DNA of 64,000 nt from JAWXCB01 sp034440455 (GTDB lineage Bacteria; Bacteroidota; Bacteroidia; Chitinophagales; CAIOSU01): positions 10,667 to 74,666 of the forward strand of contig JAWXCB010000114.1 of assembly GCA_034440455.1 (NCBI GenBank), in the 5' to 3' direction. The notes under the pieces are model-generated. The model worked only from the letters and a program-made list of their open reading frames with translations. It was not told the origin of the DNA and searched no databases. The translations under genes were made by a program, and so were the position numbers. How positions within the stretch are numbered: position 1 is the stretch's first letter; each line of letters opens with the position of its first letter. This document shows positions 8,940 through 17,548 of the stretch, piece after piece.

Positions 8940-10727
8940 ATGCGCATCAAAATAGTATTCCTCCATTCACTCATTCTTTCATTTAGTTATTCTCTCATCG
9001 CCCAATCCTTTCCCATCGGGCAAATTTCCACTACGCTCACCGATGCATCACGCAGCAACCGGCAGATAGGAGTTGAAGTATTTTATCCTGCCACTTCAGC
9101 GGGCAGTAATGCACCTGTTGCGAGCGGACAATTTCCTGTGATTGCGATAGGGCACGGCTTTTCCATGACGTATGATGCTTACAGTAATTTCTGGAATGAG
9201 TTTGTGCCGCAGGGTTATATCATCATTTTACCAAAAACAGAAACAGGTCCTATTCCGTTTCCAAGTCATGGCGACTTTGCGCAGGATTTGAATTATTGCA
9301 TCAGCTATTTGCAAACACAAAACACAACCAATGCTTCACCTTTCTTCGGAAAGATTTCAAGTAAAACGGCTGTGATGGGTCATTCAATGGGTGGCGGATG
9401 CAGTTTTCTTGCTGCGGGCAGCAACGCGAATATCACAACACTTGTTGGATTCGCGCCTGCTGAAACAAATCCATCGGCAATTGCCGCTGCCGCCAATGTC
9501 ACGATTCCTACGTTGATTTTCATTGGCAGCAAGGATAATGTGGCGCCCGGTGCAGGCAATGCAACGGATATGTATAATGCGGTGAATGCTTCGTGCAAAA
9601 CATACATTACTGTTACTGATGGCAGTCATTGCGGATTTGCGGAATCCAATTTCTTGTGCGGGTTCGGAGAAACGAGCGTCTGCCTCGGCTGTTCATTTAT
9701 TCCGCGCGCACAGCAACACGCCACTACGTTTACATTCCTGAATCCGTGGTTGCGCTTTTATTTGAAGGGCGAATGTCCGCAATGGAATGTGTTTCAAAAT
9801 TTAGTGAATACCGCTGCCGGAGTTTCCGTGCAGCAGAGTTGCAATTATGCGTTGCCTGTTGCGCAGTTCACCGCATCGGGCAATACTTCCTTTTGCGTTG
9901 GCGGCAGTGTTGATTTCACGGCAAGCGGCAATTACAATTATGCGTGGTCAACGGGTGAAGCGACACAAAGCATCACCGTTGCGCAAAGCGGTGATTACAG
10001 TTTAATTGTAACGGATGTTTATGATTGCCGTGATACTTCCGGTGTCACTTCTGTGGATGTTTATACCAATCCATCACCGGCATTACGCGCGAAAGGTGAT
10101 TTGCAATTGTGCGCGGGCGAAGTGAATGAATTGTTTTTGGACAATGCCTTTGCAAGTTATTTGTGGAATAACGGCTCCACTGATTCAACGCTTGTTGTGG
10201 TTGATTCAGGAGTCTATTTTGTGCAAGTGATTGATGCGAGCGGATGCGCGGGTGTTTCGGATACGGTGGTAGTTGAAGTGATTGCATTGCCTGCCGAACC
10301 CGTGATTGAGTGGAGAAACGATACGCTGTTTGTTGTTTCCGGAAATGGAAATTTTCAATGGTATAGGAACGATACTTTATTGAGCGGAGCAAATAATAAT
10401 TTTTTCGTTCCTGAATCGGATGGAAATTATTCTTTGGCGATAGAAGATAGCAACGGTTGTTCTTCCGAATCAGAAGTTATTTCTGTAACAATTATTTCAA
10501 GTATCAAATCAATTGAAAGCACCGTGCGTATTTTCCCTAATCCCACTAATGGAAAATTTGTTATTGAAGGAAATGCAAGCCATTTCTTGTTGTTCGATAA
10601 GTTGGGCAAAGAAGTAATGGAATCAACCAACGGCATATTTGATATTTCCGCTTTGCTGGCAGGCATCTATTTTTTGAAAGCCGAATATCAAAAGAAAGTA
10701 TCTTACACACGGATTGTAAAGTATTAA
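8940..10727 (+). CDS. Secreted polyester-hydrolase-like (cutinase/PETase-type) alpha/beta hydrolase with T9SS tail
   Basis: A 595-residue exported serine hydrolase. Residues 1-22 are a signal peptide. The catalytic domain (about 25-285) has IAIGHGFSMTYDAY near the oxyanion hole, the nucleophile elbow VMGHSMGGGCS (Ser149), IPTLIFIGSKDNVAP (Asp199) and TDGSHCGFAE (His230). Order, spacing and wording match bacterial cutinases and PET hydrolases (dienelactone-hydrolase-like/PAF-AH clan), with His before Ser as in cutinases rather than the Trp of IsPETase. A Cys-rich loop (C231, C240, C248, C251) follows the His. Two or three PKD/Ig-like repeats (about 305-515, each with a SYLWNNGSTDST-like core) lead to a T9SS type A domain (VRIFPNPTNGKFVIEG ... 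GIYFLKAEYQKK). It is likely to act on extracellular esters; the natural substrate is not known. Confidence 0.85.
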   Translation: MRIKIVFLHSLILSFSYSLIAQSFPIGQISTTLTDASRSNRQIGVEVFYPATSAGSNAPVASGQFPVIAIGHGFSMTYDAYSNFWNEFVPQGYIIILPKTETGPIPFPSHGDFAQDLNYCISYLQTQNTTNASPFFGKISSKTAVMGHSMGGGCSFLAAGSNANITTLVGFAPAETNPSAIAAAANVTIPTLIFIGSKDNVAPGAGNATDMYNAVNASCKTYITVTDGSHCGFAESNFLCGFGETSVCLGCSFIPRAQQHATTFTFLNPWLRFYLKGECPQWNVFQNLVNTAAGVSVQQSCNYALPVAQFTASGNTSFCVGGSVDFTASGNYNYAWSTGEATQSITVAQSGDYSLIVTDVYDCRDTSGVTSVDVYTNPSPALRAKGDLQLCAGEVNELFLDNAFASYLWNNGSTDSTLVVVDSGVYFVQVIDASGCAGVSDTVVVEVIALPAEPVIEWRNDTLFVVSGNGNFQWYRNDTLLSGANNNFFVPESDGNYSLAIEDSNGCSSESEVISVTIISSIKSIESTVRIFPNPTNGKFVIEGNASHFLLFDKLGKEVMESTNGIFDISALLAGIYFLKAEYQKKVSYTRIVKY

Positions 10728-10750
10728 CCAGAAAGTTCTGAAGTAGTGTC

Positions 10751-10771
10751 ATGCCGGACTTGTTCCGGCAT
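10751..10771. repeat. Palindromic intergenic repeat (GCCGGA/TCCGGC hairpin)
   Basis: ATGCCGGA and TCCGGCAT form a perfect 8-bp stem with a 5-base loop. A related copy is at 37546-37563. The element begins with ATG and stays open into the following SDR gene, giving a spurious MPDLFRHP N-terminus. Confidence 0.8.
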
Positions 10772-10792
10772 CCCCAACTAAATCAACCAAGT

Positions 10793-11488
10793 ATGGACTT
10801 AACAAACAAAACCGCCATCGTTACCGGTGCCAGCAAAGGAATCGGCAAAGCCGTTGTGCTTGCATTACTCGAAAAAGGAGTGAAAGTAGCAGGGTGGAGC
10901 AGAAGCAACCCAAACATCCAGCATCTCGCGTTTCATTTTGTGCAGGCGGATGTCAGCAAACAACAACAAGTGGAAAGCGCATTTGAAAAAACCATGCAGT
11001 TGTTTGGCGGGCAAGTTCATATTCTGGTCAATAATGCCGGGCTTGGCGTTTTCTCCAAACTCGAAGAAACATCAATCGAAAACTGGCACCTGATGTTTGA
11101 TACCAATGTGCATGGCATTTTCTATTGCACACGCAAAGCAATCCCCGTGATGCGGCAGCAAAAGCTGGGGCACATCATCAATATTTCATCTATCGCAGGA
11201 TTGACGGGCATTGAAGAAGCCACAGGCTATTGCGCCACTAAGTTTGCCGTGCGCGGCATTTCACAATCGCTGTTTAAAGAAGTGCGCAAAGACAACATCA
11301 AAGTAACATGCATCTGCCCCGGCTCGGTGCATACGGAATTCTTCAATGAATCTTCACACGTTACCGCAAACGACACGATGCTGCATCCCAAAGATGTTGC
11401 CGATTCAATTCTGCATGTTCTCGAAACACCCGACAACTTTCTGACAGTTGAGGTGGAGTTGAGACCGATGAATGTAAGATATAGTTAG
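10793..11488 (+). CDS. Short-chain dehydrogenase/reductase (SDR)
   Basis: NAD(P)-dependent oxidoreductase of the classical SDR family, 231 residues from the chosen start. Visible motifs are the nucleotide-binding TGASKGIGKA near the N-terminus, NNAGLGVF, the catalytic Ser in ISSIAGLTG and the YxxxK pair in GYCATKFAVRG. The substrate is not predictable; 3-ketoacyl-ACP reductase-like or sepiapterin-reductase-like enzymes share this pattern. I chose the ATG at 10793 (MDLTNKTAIVTG) and not the upstream in-frame ATG at 10751, because the extra 14 residues are the translation of a palindromic repeat and classical SDRs begin just before the TGxxxGIG loop. The gene stands alone between the T9SS hydrolase and the accessory region. 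Confidence 0.93.
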   Translation: MDLTNKTAIVTGASKGIGKAVVLALLEKGVKVAGWSRSNPNIQHLAFHFVQADVSKQQQVESAFEKTMQLFGGQVHILVNNAGLGVFSKLEETSIENWHLMFDTNVHGIFYCTRKAIPVMRQQKLGHIINISSIAGLTGIEEATGYCATKFAVRGISQSLFKEVRKDNIKVTCICPGSVHTEFFNESSHVTANDTMLHPKDVADSILHVLETPDNFLTVEVELRPMNVRYS

Positions 11489-11512
11489 CTTTTGCCTGAG
11501 GGTATGAAAAGT

Positions 11513-11983
11513 CTATTTTTTTTCTCGCCTTTTGCTTTTTCGTTCAAGCTTATCAAGTAGCAATAGAAGTTCTGAAGTAGAAATAATGTTATTGAAACCT
11601 TTTGCTTTTAACCTATCATAGAGGGCTTTGTCGCCCGTCCAAAGTTTGGTTTTCAGGTGTGTTGCCAATGCGACAAATGGCGTATCGTCAGGGTCAATAT
11701 TTTTCAAAAGGTTTTCTGCGCTCTGAAATGCGTGTTGCGGAATAAGTTGTTCGTTGATAAACGTAATATTAGCCGTTACATAAGATTGCAACTCATCCAA
11801 TTCTTGCGGTTCAAGCCGTGTTCGTTTGAGCAATTTGCTGCGATGCTTCAGCAATTCAGTCTTGAGAAATTCAACAGAATAAAATTGCAGGTAGTTTTTA
11901 GATGTGAGCAGTATTTTTCCAATTCCTCCGGTGGAATTGAGGATGCAGCTGAAAACGATGTTTGTGTCAACAACGATTTTCAC
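11513..11983 (-). CDS. PIN-domain toxin of a type II TA pair (COG1569-like)
   Basis: Putative ribonuclease toxin, about 156 residues. The PIN fold is seen in MKIVVDTNIVFSCILNSTGG at the N-terminus (first acidic residue D6), a central acidic/helical region (NIDPDDTPFVALATHLKTKLWTGD), and the late acid in TGDKALYDRLKAKGF. The order D ... DxDD ... TGD fits PIN nucleases that cleave RNA in a metal-dependent way. I chose the GTG at 11983, because it overlaps the antitoxin stop codon by four bases (GTGA), the usual translational coupling of TA operons, and because the upstream ATG at 12013 would put ten extra residues before the first PIN strand. The target RNA is unknown. Confidence 0.8.
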   Translation of the reverse strand: MKIVVDTNIVFSCILNSTGGIGKILLTSKNYLQFYSVEFLKTELLKHRSKLLKRTRLEPQELDELQSYVTANITFINEQLIPQHAFQSAENLLKNIDPDDTPFVALATHLKTKLWTGDKALYDRLKAKGFNNIISTSELLLLLDKLERKSKRREKK

Positions 11984-12183
11984 TTGATAAAACGCTTCCG
12001 GTTTTTCTTCCACCAGCCTGCGTTCACTTCATCGGCAAGGCGGTCAACTGTTTTTTGAGGCACTTTGAATTTTGAGGTAAGTTCGATGTAGCGCAGGTAG
12101 TTTACAAAATCCTGCAAGTCTTCCGTATTTGCTGATAGCGGGAGGCGGACTATCACTTCCTTGTTTGTTGTTTCAATGCGCAT
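11980..12183 (-). CDS. Antitoxin partner of the PIN toxin
   Basis: A 67-residue basic protein directly upstream of, and overlapping, the PIN toxin gene. It starts MRIETTNKEVIVRLPLSA, which can form the beta strand of a small DNA-binding/dimerisation unit, continues with a helical stretch (TEDLQDFVNYLRYIEL) and ends in a Trp- and Lys/Arg-rich tail (AGWWKKNRKRFIK) that probably binds the toxin. I do not recognise a named antitoxin family with certainty. The call rests on size, position and the GTGA overlap. Autoregulation of the pair by the antitoxin is usual for such operons and is inferred here. Confidence 0.72.
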   Translation of the reverse strand: MRIETTNKEVIVRLPLSANTEDLQDFVNYLRYIELTSKFKVPQKTVDRLADEVNAGWWKKNRKRFIK

Positions 12184-12280
12184 AAACTTGAATTGATTTT
12201 AAAGATAAGAAAGACTATTTGTTTTTGCGGTTGATGAAAATAACAGCAAAGCATAATTTCTTTCGAATTCCTGCAACCCC

Positions 12281-12908
12281 CTAAAGCACCACAATACTCA
12301 CCGTGTCGCTCCATTTCAGCGGACCATCTTTGGTAATCACGCGGTGGCGGAAATACATGGAGGTGAGCGGCTTTAAGTCCCGCACTACAGTTGTTGCTTT
12401 TACGGTGGAGGGAAGCTACGTCCAGTGGATGCCGTTTGTGCTCATCGCCCATTCATGAAAATCACGCTATCCCGCTCCTCTTGCAATCAAATAAATTTCA
12501 CCCGAAAGCCCGCGCCTTGCATCAAGCAGCAGCTTCGCGTGGGCTGCGCCCTTTCATGCTGAAGCCCGATGAGGCGATAATCTTCACCGCCTCTAACACA
12601 TCAGGGGTGGCGTCCGCCAGTGTTTGCACATAGCTGAGTAAGCCATTTACATCCGTCCGCACAACATTATATTTTGCATTGTGCTTGCTTGCAGCGCTTG
12701 TCACGCGTGTATTTGCTTTCGCTTCTGCCGCAATCAGTTCCTTCAAATGAGTTTTGACGACAGGTAATGCAGGCGAGGGGCTTACAAATATTGCAGGATT
12801 CTGTTCTATTTGGAGGATAATTGCCCCAACTCTTCCCATGAAAGTTGCCACTCCAAGTGATTTCCTAAAGTGGAATACTGCTATCGGTCTTTGTCTTGCT
12901 TTTGCCAT
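12281..12908 (-). pseudogene. Decayed fibronectin-III-like domain gene
   Basis: Remnant of a Bacteroidota family of about 200-residue proteins with a helical N-terminal part and a C-terminal fibronectin-III-like part. The first 128 codons are open (VATFMGRVGAIILQIEQ ... LADATPDVLEAVKIIASSGF) and end at a stop after KGRSPREAAA. In a shifted frame the protein goes on as GLSGEIYLIARGAG, stop, RDFHEWAMSTNGIHWT, stop, LPSTVKATTVVRDLKPLT and SMYFRHRVITKDGPLKWSD, ending in SIVVL and a TAG. So there is one frameshift and two internal stops. Reading through them restores a continuous FN3-like C-terminus. These genes are often found in several copies in a genome; none other is in this window. Confidence 0.82.
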
Positions 12909-12929
12909 AGGATGCTGTGATAACCTAAG

Positions 12930-13283
12930 TTACAGCATGTTTAGTGTCATCGCATTCAAAGAAAATGCACGTGCTTTTTCGGAAAGTATGTTTACATTTT
13001 CCGAAGTTTTATGTGCATCTGCCGAAAATGTACTGACAAGAGCAGATGCTGCAAAAGCATCTGCTGAATAGCTTTCTACATCTTCCGGTAATTTCTTTCC
13101 ATCTCGCGGTGATGTGAATGCTTCTTCTTCTGATGTAATGCTATCTCCTACTTCTGTAGCTGCATTCTTAGGAGATGGATTGGCAGATGAGAGAGATGTG
13201 GTTGCAGATGCAGGAGATGGAGGGACATTTGAAAGAAGTGTGAAGGATTGATTTTGAGAGGTGGAAACGAGGGTGTGCTCCAT
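12930..13283 (-). CDS. Low-complexity small ORF, doubtful
   Basis: A 117-codon frame just upstream of the decayed FN3-like gene. It is rich in Ser, Ala, Thr and Pro, with an irregularly repeated SADA/ASA pattern (YSADAFAASALVSTFSADAH) and no recognisable fold, signal peptide or membrane segment. A second frame on the same strand overlaps it. The composition and its place next to a pseudogene suggest it may be non-coding or decayed. I list it because it has a normal start and stop and the stretch otherwise holds nothing. Confidence 0.25.
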   Translation of the reverse strand: MEHTLVSTSQNQSFTLLSNVPPSPASATTSLSSANPSPKNAATEVGDSITSEEEAFTSPRDGKKLPEDVESYSADAFAASALVSTFSADAHKTSENVNILSEKARAFSLNAMTLNML

Positions 13284-13333
13284 TTCATCCGCTTGTATAA
13301 GATGAGCATGAATATCATTAATTTAGTGTACAA

Positions 13334-13585
13334 GAATTTTCGCTTATCAAATAGTTAGTGGTAACTCTAAACAGACCCGTGCTAACTTAAAACTGACGAG
13401 CTTTTAATCAACTTGACACAAGACAAAAAACATATCGGACAGACATCGCTTCGTTTTTAATTTTTTTTGCAACGCACAAATATTTTAATTCATTTTTTTT
13501 CAACCGCACAAAACGCTTTTTCAGCTTCGTAGCAAAATCTTCAATCATGTTTCATTACTTTGCCTGACCAAATAATTATATCATA
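13334..13585. other. AT-rich spacer upstream of mcrB
   Basis: No gene or RNA is recognisable. The DNA is strongly AT-rich with long T and A runs, which fits a transition into the AT-rich mcrBC segment. I could not find a clear TANNTTTG promoter box, so the mcrBC promoter is not located. Confidence 0.4.
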
Positions 13586-16225
13586 ATGGAAATACAGTTT
13601 CAATATGTCACTGACCTTGCAAAAAAATATAACCAGTATGCAGAACACCCTGCAACTCTTTACAAGGCGATAAATGACCTGCCACAAAATATTGTTCAAG
13701 ATATTTTCAAAGAGTATGGCGATCCCGACAATAGATTTCAACCTGTAAATGTTTTGAGAGCAGAAGTTGCAAGAGAATTACTTAAAGGCACGACCATAAC
13801 CGAAGCGAAAGTTGAAGAAATAAAAGAACACATTAGACAGAAAGACAAAAAATATTTTTCCCACTTGTCAGCAGAGTTTATAAAAGAACTTGAAACTTAT
13901 GCAATCGGGAAGCGAGACATGTTCGCTAATTGGCAAAGACCTTGGAGTGTCTTTCACACTTTCTTTTATCGCTTAAAGTGGGGCAAAGAAAAAGAAACAG
14001 TTCAGGCATACTTGCAGCAAATGTGCAGCGACTTGCAAAAAGAATTGGACTTACCTGATTATTCAATTCACTGGGTTGACTTCAACGGTGCATCAAACTT
14101 TGGTAGTGATTGGTGTTGGTTAGCATTGTATCCGATGATTAAAGATTCTCACCGTGATGCTTATCAATTTTTTATCCGATTAAGTTTCACACCTGAGGCA
14201 GGAAGAATTGCAGGATTTTCATTGAGAGATGCAAAGCCAAATCAATTGAAGCATGTTAACTCTTATGCTGAAGCAGTAAAGTTTTTGAAAGAGTTGAAGC
14301 CAGAGATAATTAAACTCAATAAAGAAAGCAGAAACTATTTCAAGTTTGCCCCAGGTTCACAGGCAAGCGAATGGACAAAGTTCTACACTGAGAAAATTGC
14401 AGCAATTGGGTTTGGTGGTTTCAACTTGGGGGACATTTCCAAATACAATTCAAGAGAAGAAATAAATATCGCAGCAGGTTTGCCGGCTGACAGCGAGTCA
14501 AATCAAACATGGAATCTTTGGCTTTTTAAATCCGCAAACAAAGGGGATGTGGTTTTCGCCAATAAAGGCGTGAACGCCTGTATTGGAATTGGAATCATTG
14601 AAGGAAATTATTATTATGATGGAAACGCAGACGGTTACAAATACAAACGAAAAATAAATTGGATTACTGAAAAGGTTTATCAATACAAACCAAACTCTCA
14701 CAAGGATTATAAAAGTTTATTCAGACCCGACACATTCAGTCCGACAAAAGTTTGGAGTTTCTTATTGTCGGAGTATGCAAGATTATATCCCGAACTTATT
14801 CCAGTATTTGAGAAGCACAATTTAAAATACAATCCAACAGAAGAAAGTAATCCGACAGTTGCAGAACCAAATAGTGAATATGGGGAATTGAATGCTGAGG
14901 AAAATAAAGAAATGAATTTTTGGTGGCTCAATGCTAATCCGAAAATTTGGGAGATAGGAAAACACAGCGAAGGACAATTACAGACCTACACCACTCACAA
15001 CGAAAAAGGAAACAAGAGAAGAATCTACAAATACTTTGAAGCAGCCAAGCAAGGAGATTTAATGATTGGCTACGAAAGCACACCGACAAAACAAATCAAG
15101 GCGATTTATGAAATCACAAAAGGAATTCATAATACGGACAAGGGAGAGGAAATAGAATTTAGGCTAATAGAGAAGTTAGAAATTCCTGTTCATTGGAATG
15201 AATTAAAAAACAATCCTGCTTTGCAGGATTGTGAAGTGTTCATCAATAATCAGGGAAGTTTGTTTCGCATAACGGAAGAAGAATATGACATCATTCGTGA
15301 GGCGATTGACAATAAAAATATCATCACACAAATACTGACGCAAGGCAGCAGTATTAAATCCTACAAGTTTACAGAGGACAGCGATAAACCATTTGTAAGT
15401 GAAAGCTACTTTCTTCAAACCGTTGAACTTTTGAAACGGAAAAAAAATATCATTCTTCAAGGACCCCCAGGGGTTGGAAAAACTTTCATCGCAAGAAAAC
15501 TTGCTTATGAAATTATGAAAGAGATGAAAGATGCAAACATTGAAATGGTGCAGTTTCATCAATCATACAGCTATGAAGATTTTATTCAAGGCATACGACC
15601 AACACTGAAAGGAAACTTTGATTTGAGAGACGGAATTTTTTATTCGTTCTGCAAACGAGCATTATCATTTCCCGACAGACCTTTCTTTTTTGTCATTGAT
15701 GAAATTAACAGAGGAAACCTTAGTAAAATATTTGGCGAGTTGCTGATGTTGATTGAATCGGATAAGAGAGATGAAAAGTTTGCTTTGAAACTTGCATACT
15801 CTGAGGAAGACGATGACAAATTTTATGTTCCTGACAACATTCACATCATTGGAACAATGAACACGGCAGACCGTTCATTGGCAATTGTTGATTATGCTTT
15901 GAGAAGAAGATTTGCATTTATCAATTTACAACCCGACTACGGTGAAGCATTCCGTTCATTCCTTTCTGACAAAGGAGTTTCAAATGGTTTGGTTGAACAT
16001 ATTTGTTCAGCAGTTCAAATAGTAAATAACAAAATAAAAGCTGATAATAATTTGGGAGACGGTTTTCAAATCGGACACAGCTATTTCTGTTCTTTCAAAA
16101 CAGGAGACGATGAAAAAGTTTGGTGGAATGAATTTTTGACTTTTGAAATCAAACCTCTGTTAGAAGAAATTTGGTTTGACGATGCAACAAGCGTAACGGA
16201 AATGCTGAAACAACTTTTAAGATAG
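13586..16225 (+). CDS. mcrB: McrB-type GTPase/AAA+ subunit with two PUA/EVE-like reader domains
   Basis: Motor and specificity subunit of a McrBC-type (type IV, modified-DNA) restriction system, 879 residues. The C-terminal AAA+ module has Walker A GPPGVGKTF (about 626-634), Walker B FFFVIDEINRGNLSK (about 700) and the McrB signature GTMNTADRSLAIVDYALRRR (about 755), the family in which GTP drives translocation. Before it, about residues 440-575, is an EVE-like domain (FWWLNANPKIWEIG ... GDLMIGYES ... IEFRLIEKLEIPV). A second related block at about 300-410 (TWNLWLFKSANKGDVVFANKG, CIGIGIIEGNYYY) also looks PUA/EVE-like. EVE and related folds bind modified cytosine, so both may read modified DNA. 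Residues 1-200 are unassigned. The gene is AT-richer than its flanks and ends three bases before mcrC, which suggests horizontal acquisition. Confidence 0.9.
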   Translation: MEIQFQYVTDLAKKYNQYAEHPATLYKAINDLPQNIVQDIFKEYGDPDNRFQPVNVLRAEVARELLKGTTITEAKVEEIKEHIRQKDKKYFSHLSAEFIKELETYAIGKRDMFANWQRPWSVFHTFFYRLKWGKEKETVQAYLQQMCSDLQKELDLPDYSIHWVDFNGASNFGSDWCWLALYPMIKDSHRDAYQFFIRLSFTPEAGRIAGFSLRDAKPNQLKHVNSYAEAVKFLKELKPEIIKLNKESRNYFKFAPGSQASEWTKFYTEKIAAIGFGGFNLGDISKYNSREEINIAAGLPADSESNQTWNLWLFKSANKGDVVFANKGVNACIGIGIIEGNYYYDGNADGYKYKRKINWITEKVYQYKPNSHKDYKSLFRPDTFSPTKVWSFLLSEYARLYPELIPVFEKHNLKYNPTEESNPTVAEPNSEYGELNAEENKEMNFWWLNANPKIWEIGKHSEGQLQTYTTHNEKGNKRRIYKYFEAAKQGDLMIGYESTPTKQIKAIYEITKGIHNTDKGEEIEFRLIEKLEIPVHWNELKNNPALQDCEVFINNQGSLFRITEEEYDIIREAIDNKNIITQILTQGSSIKSYKFTEDSDKPFVSESYFLQTVELLKRKKNIILQGPPGVGKTFIARKLAYEIMKEMKDANIEMVQFHQSYSYEDFIQGIRPTLKGNFDLRDGIFYSFCKRALSFPDRPFFFVIDEINRGNLSKIFGELLMLIESDKRDEKFALKLAYSEEDDDKFYVPDNIHIIGTMNTADRSLAIVDYALRRRFAFINLQPDYGEAFRSFLSDKGVSNGLVEHICSAVQIVNNKIKADNNLGDGFQIGHSYFCSFKTGDDEKVWWNEFLTFEIKPLLEEIWFDDATSVTEMLKQLLR

Positions 16226-16228
16226 ACG

Positions 16229-17272
16229 ATGCAAATTCCAATTGAAAATATTTACTACTTGCTTTGTTATGCTTGGAATAAGTTGGACGAGAAAGACAGA
16301 GTATCGGTAAGCATTGACGATAAAACAGAATTGCTTGACCTCTTTGCAAAAGTTCTAATCAATGTAAGCAAGATGTTACTCAAACGAGGCATTGACAAAA
16401 GCTACATTGACATCACAGAAGAATTAGCGGGAGTAAAAGGAAAATTGGAATTTAGTCAGACAGTAAAAAGCAATATTCTTTTCAAGCAAAGAACCGTTTG
16501 CACTTATGATGATTTCTCAGTGAATATTTTATCAAACAGAATTCTTGTAACAACTATTTACCGCTTGACAAGAACAAAAGGTTTAGACAAGCAATTGAAA
16601 GCGGAGTTGTGGAACTTGCAGAAAATGTTTTCAAGCATTGATCTGATAGAATTGAAATCAGTTTTGTTCAAGCAAGTAAAACTCAATCGCAACAATCGCT
16701 TTTACGGATTCATCATGAATGTTTGTCAAATCATTTACGAAAACACTTTGCCATCGGAAGAACAAGGCAAATACAAATTTGCTGACTTCACAAGAGACGA
16801 CAACAAAATGAATCAATTGTTTGAAGCATTCGTGAGAAACTTCTATCACATTGAGCAAAAGAAATACACTACAGTAAAAAAGGAAACAATAAAGTGGCAG
16901 TTTTCTTATTCCGATAATGAAAGTTTTCAATACTTACCGCAAATGGAAACAGACATCACGCTTGAAAACGAGAGTGAGAAAATAATTATTGACGCAAAGT
17001 TTTACAGAGAAACAATGACGGTGAACTATGACAAGGAAAGAATCAAGTCAGCAAACTTGTATCAGTTGTTTAGTTATTTATTGAACCAGCAAGACGAAAA
17101 CGCAAAGACAATTAACGCAACAGGAATTTTACTTTATCCGACAATTGAAAATGATTACAACCTTCATTTCAAATATGGTGAACACAACATTCAAATAAGA
17201 ACGGTGAACTTGAATACAAATTGGCGAAACATTTCTTCCCGATTAAAACAAATCATTCAATATGAGAACTGA
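16229..17272 (+). CDS. mcrC: McrC-like nuclease subunit
   Basis: Endonuclease subunit that joins the McrB ring and cuts modified DNA, 347 residues. The N-terminus MQIPIENIYYLLCYAWNKL is typical of the McrC/LlaJI family. Later features are GVKGKLEFSQT, FSVNILSNRILVTTIYRL and LFEAFVRNFY, then a PD-(D/E)xK nuclease core formed by METDITLENES (Asp about 241) and IIIDAKFYRE (about 250-259, with the DAK catalytic trio). All key acidic and Lys residues are present, so an active nuclease is likely. It starts three bases after the mcrB stop, so the two are translated from one message. The base composition is as AT-rich as mcrB. Target modification (5mC, 5hmC or another) cannot be decided from sequence. 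Confidence 0.9.
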   Translation: MQIPIENIYYLLCYAWNKLDEKDRVSVSIDDKTELLDLFAKVLINVSKMLLKRGIDKSYIDITEELAGVKGKLEFSQTVKSNILFKQRTVCTYDDFSVNILSNRILVTTIYRLTRTKGLDKQLKAELWNLQKMFSSIDLIELKSVLFKQVKLNRNNRFYGFIMNVCQIIYENTLPSEEQGKYKFADFTRDDNKMNQLFEAFVRNFYHIEQKKYTTVKKETIKWQFSYSDNESFQYLPQMETDITLENESEKIIIDAKFYRETMTVNYDKERIKSANLYQLFSYLLNQQDENAKTINATGILLYPTIENDYNLHFKYGEHNIQIRTVNLNTNWRNISSRLKQIIQYEN

Positions 17273-17292
17273 AAAGCCAACCCCGTCTCCCC

Positions 17293-17340
17293 CGAGATTG
17301 TATCTCGTGGAAAGGTTAGAGCAAGCATGATTCTTCATGC
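17293..17340. repeat. Two short intergenic palindromes downstream of mcrC
   Basis: CGAGAT-TGT-ATCTCG (17293-17307) and GCATGA-TTCT-TCATGC (17325-17340) are perfect small hairpins. They have no clear T-tract, so they look more like repeat debris than a terminator. Confidence 0.55.
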
Positions 17341-17379
17341 GCTGGACCTCCTGCCAATAGATACCACCAACCTTCTGTA

Positions 17380-17428
17380 GTCAGCGCTACAAGACAGAGC
17401 CAATAAAGAAATGAGGTCAGTACGCGCC
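17380..17428 (+). repeat. Dispersed intergenic repeat, copy A
   Basis: The pattern GCGCTACAAGAC ... AAAGAAATGA ... TCAGTACGCGCC recurs in inverted orientation at 63871-63918 and, more diverged, at 22410-22452. The outer GCGCTAC and GTACGCGC are imperfect inverted repeats. No coding capacity. Confidence 0.75.
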
Positions 17429-17548
17429 CACCTCATTTTATCAATAAAAAAACAGAACTACAAACCCCGTGACCGGAGGCTTTGGGTTATCGTCTGAATT
17501 TATCTTACTTACAAATCGCTAACTTAGGTACATACTAAAACAGAACCA

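Noticed and set aside
12391..12633. Plus-strand frames opposite the decayed FN3-like gene
   Set aside because: They are shadows of the former coding strand; the minus strand has recognisable protein sequence.
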